In this document: one piece after another, positions 14,211 through 14,258 of the stretch
How the letters are laid out: each line of letters begins with the position of its first letter
How positions within the stretch are numbered: position 1 is the first letter of the stretch
Source: Methanosuratincolales archaeon
GTDB taxonomy: Archaea; Thermoproteota; Methanomethylicia; Methanomethylicales; Methanomethylicaceae
Direction: 5' to 3'
NCBI GenBank assembly: GCA_937930465.1
Contig: CALGKV010000028.1
Coordinates: forward strand, 1-14,258
Length of the DNA stretch: 14,258 nt
Position numbers and translations under genes: made by a program
Notes under the pieces: generated by a model
What the model saw: the letters and a program-made list of their open reading frames with translations, nothing else
The model's database searches: none
What the model was told of the DNA's origin: nothing

Positions 14211-14223
14211 ACATATATATAAA
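14211..14223 (-). promoter_or_regulatory. TATA box for the TrkA-like gene
   Basis: The minus strand reads TTTATATATATG at the right end of the window, centred about 44 bases before the ATG at 14172. This predicts a start near 14190 and a leader of about 18 bases. The A/T-rich stretch is nearly symmetric and could also serve a plus-strand gene beyond the edge. Confidence 0.5.
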
Positions 14224-14258
14224 TTTAAAATATGCTTCTTGTCCAGAACGAGGTCTTC

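Noticed and set aside
14232..14258. Possible start of a plus-strand gene (ATG at 14232, nine codons to the edge)
   Set aside because: Only nine codons are visible, no ribosome-binding site precedes them, and the nearby TATATATA is too close to the ATG to be its promoter.

Overview
The window looks like a piece of an archaeal chromosome, most likely from the Thermoproteota (TACK) side; the exact lineage cannot be fixed from sequence alone. The evidence is a bifunctional FBP aldolase/phosphatase very similar to the Sulfolobus enzyme, TATA-like boxes about 25 bp ahead of predicted transcript starts, very short leaders carrying GGTG or GGAGG, heavy AGG/AGA arginine use, a flavin-dependent ThyX and a COG1361 surface protein tied to an ABC exporter. 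It contains 14 supported protein genes, one of them cut by the window edge. I see no tRNA, rRNA, CRISPR array or insertion sequence. No gap between genes exceeds 200 bases.

Region 1 (1-5367, all minus strand): the first 307 residues of a membrane pyrophosphatase; a probable operon of FBP aldolase/phosphatase, a MoaD/ThiS-like ubiquitin-fold protein and an SdhA/FrdA/NadB-family flavoprotein; and a TSUP (TauE/SafE) anion transporter overlapping a DUF1634 membrane partner. Region 2 (5446-7095, plus): dihydroxy-acid dehydratase IlvD, diverging from the TSUP gene across a single TATATAT box and ending in a hairpin with a T-run. Region 3 (7168-10908, minus): a three-gene ABC export cassette of ATPase, a secreted and membrane-anchored four-repeat COG1361 protein, and a MacB-type permease. 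Region 4 (11047-13498, plus): a two-domain gamma-carbonic-anhydrase-like protein translationally coupled to a VTT/DedA-like membrane protein, then thyX under its own promoter. Region 5 (13519-14172, minus): a TrkA-type potassium channel/transporter regulator, convergent with thyX.

The most striking item is the gamma-class carbonic anhydrase tandem at 11047-11964. Compared with Cam of Methanosarcina thermophila, the N-terminal domain keeps the one zinc His that Cam contributes from the neighbouring subunit (with Cam's Asn73/Gln75/Asp76/Asn202 positions) and has lost the other two. The C-terminal domain keeps those other two His and the Arg59/Asp61/Glu62 positions and has lost the first. The two halves could therefore make one composite active site where an N domain meets a C domain.

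Several starts appear to be TTG codons placed exactly six bases after GGTG (flavoprotein, MoaD-like, thyX), with the FBP aldolase/phosphatase ATG at the same spacing. I used this, together with family N-termini and TATA positions, to choose starts that are often a few codons inside the longest open frame.
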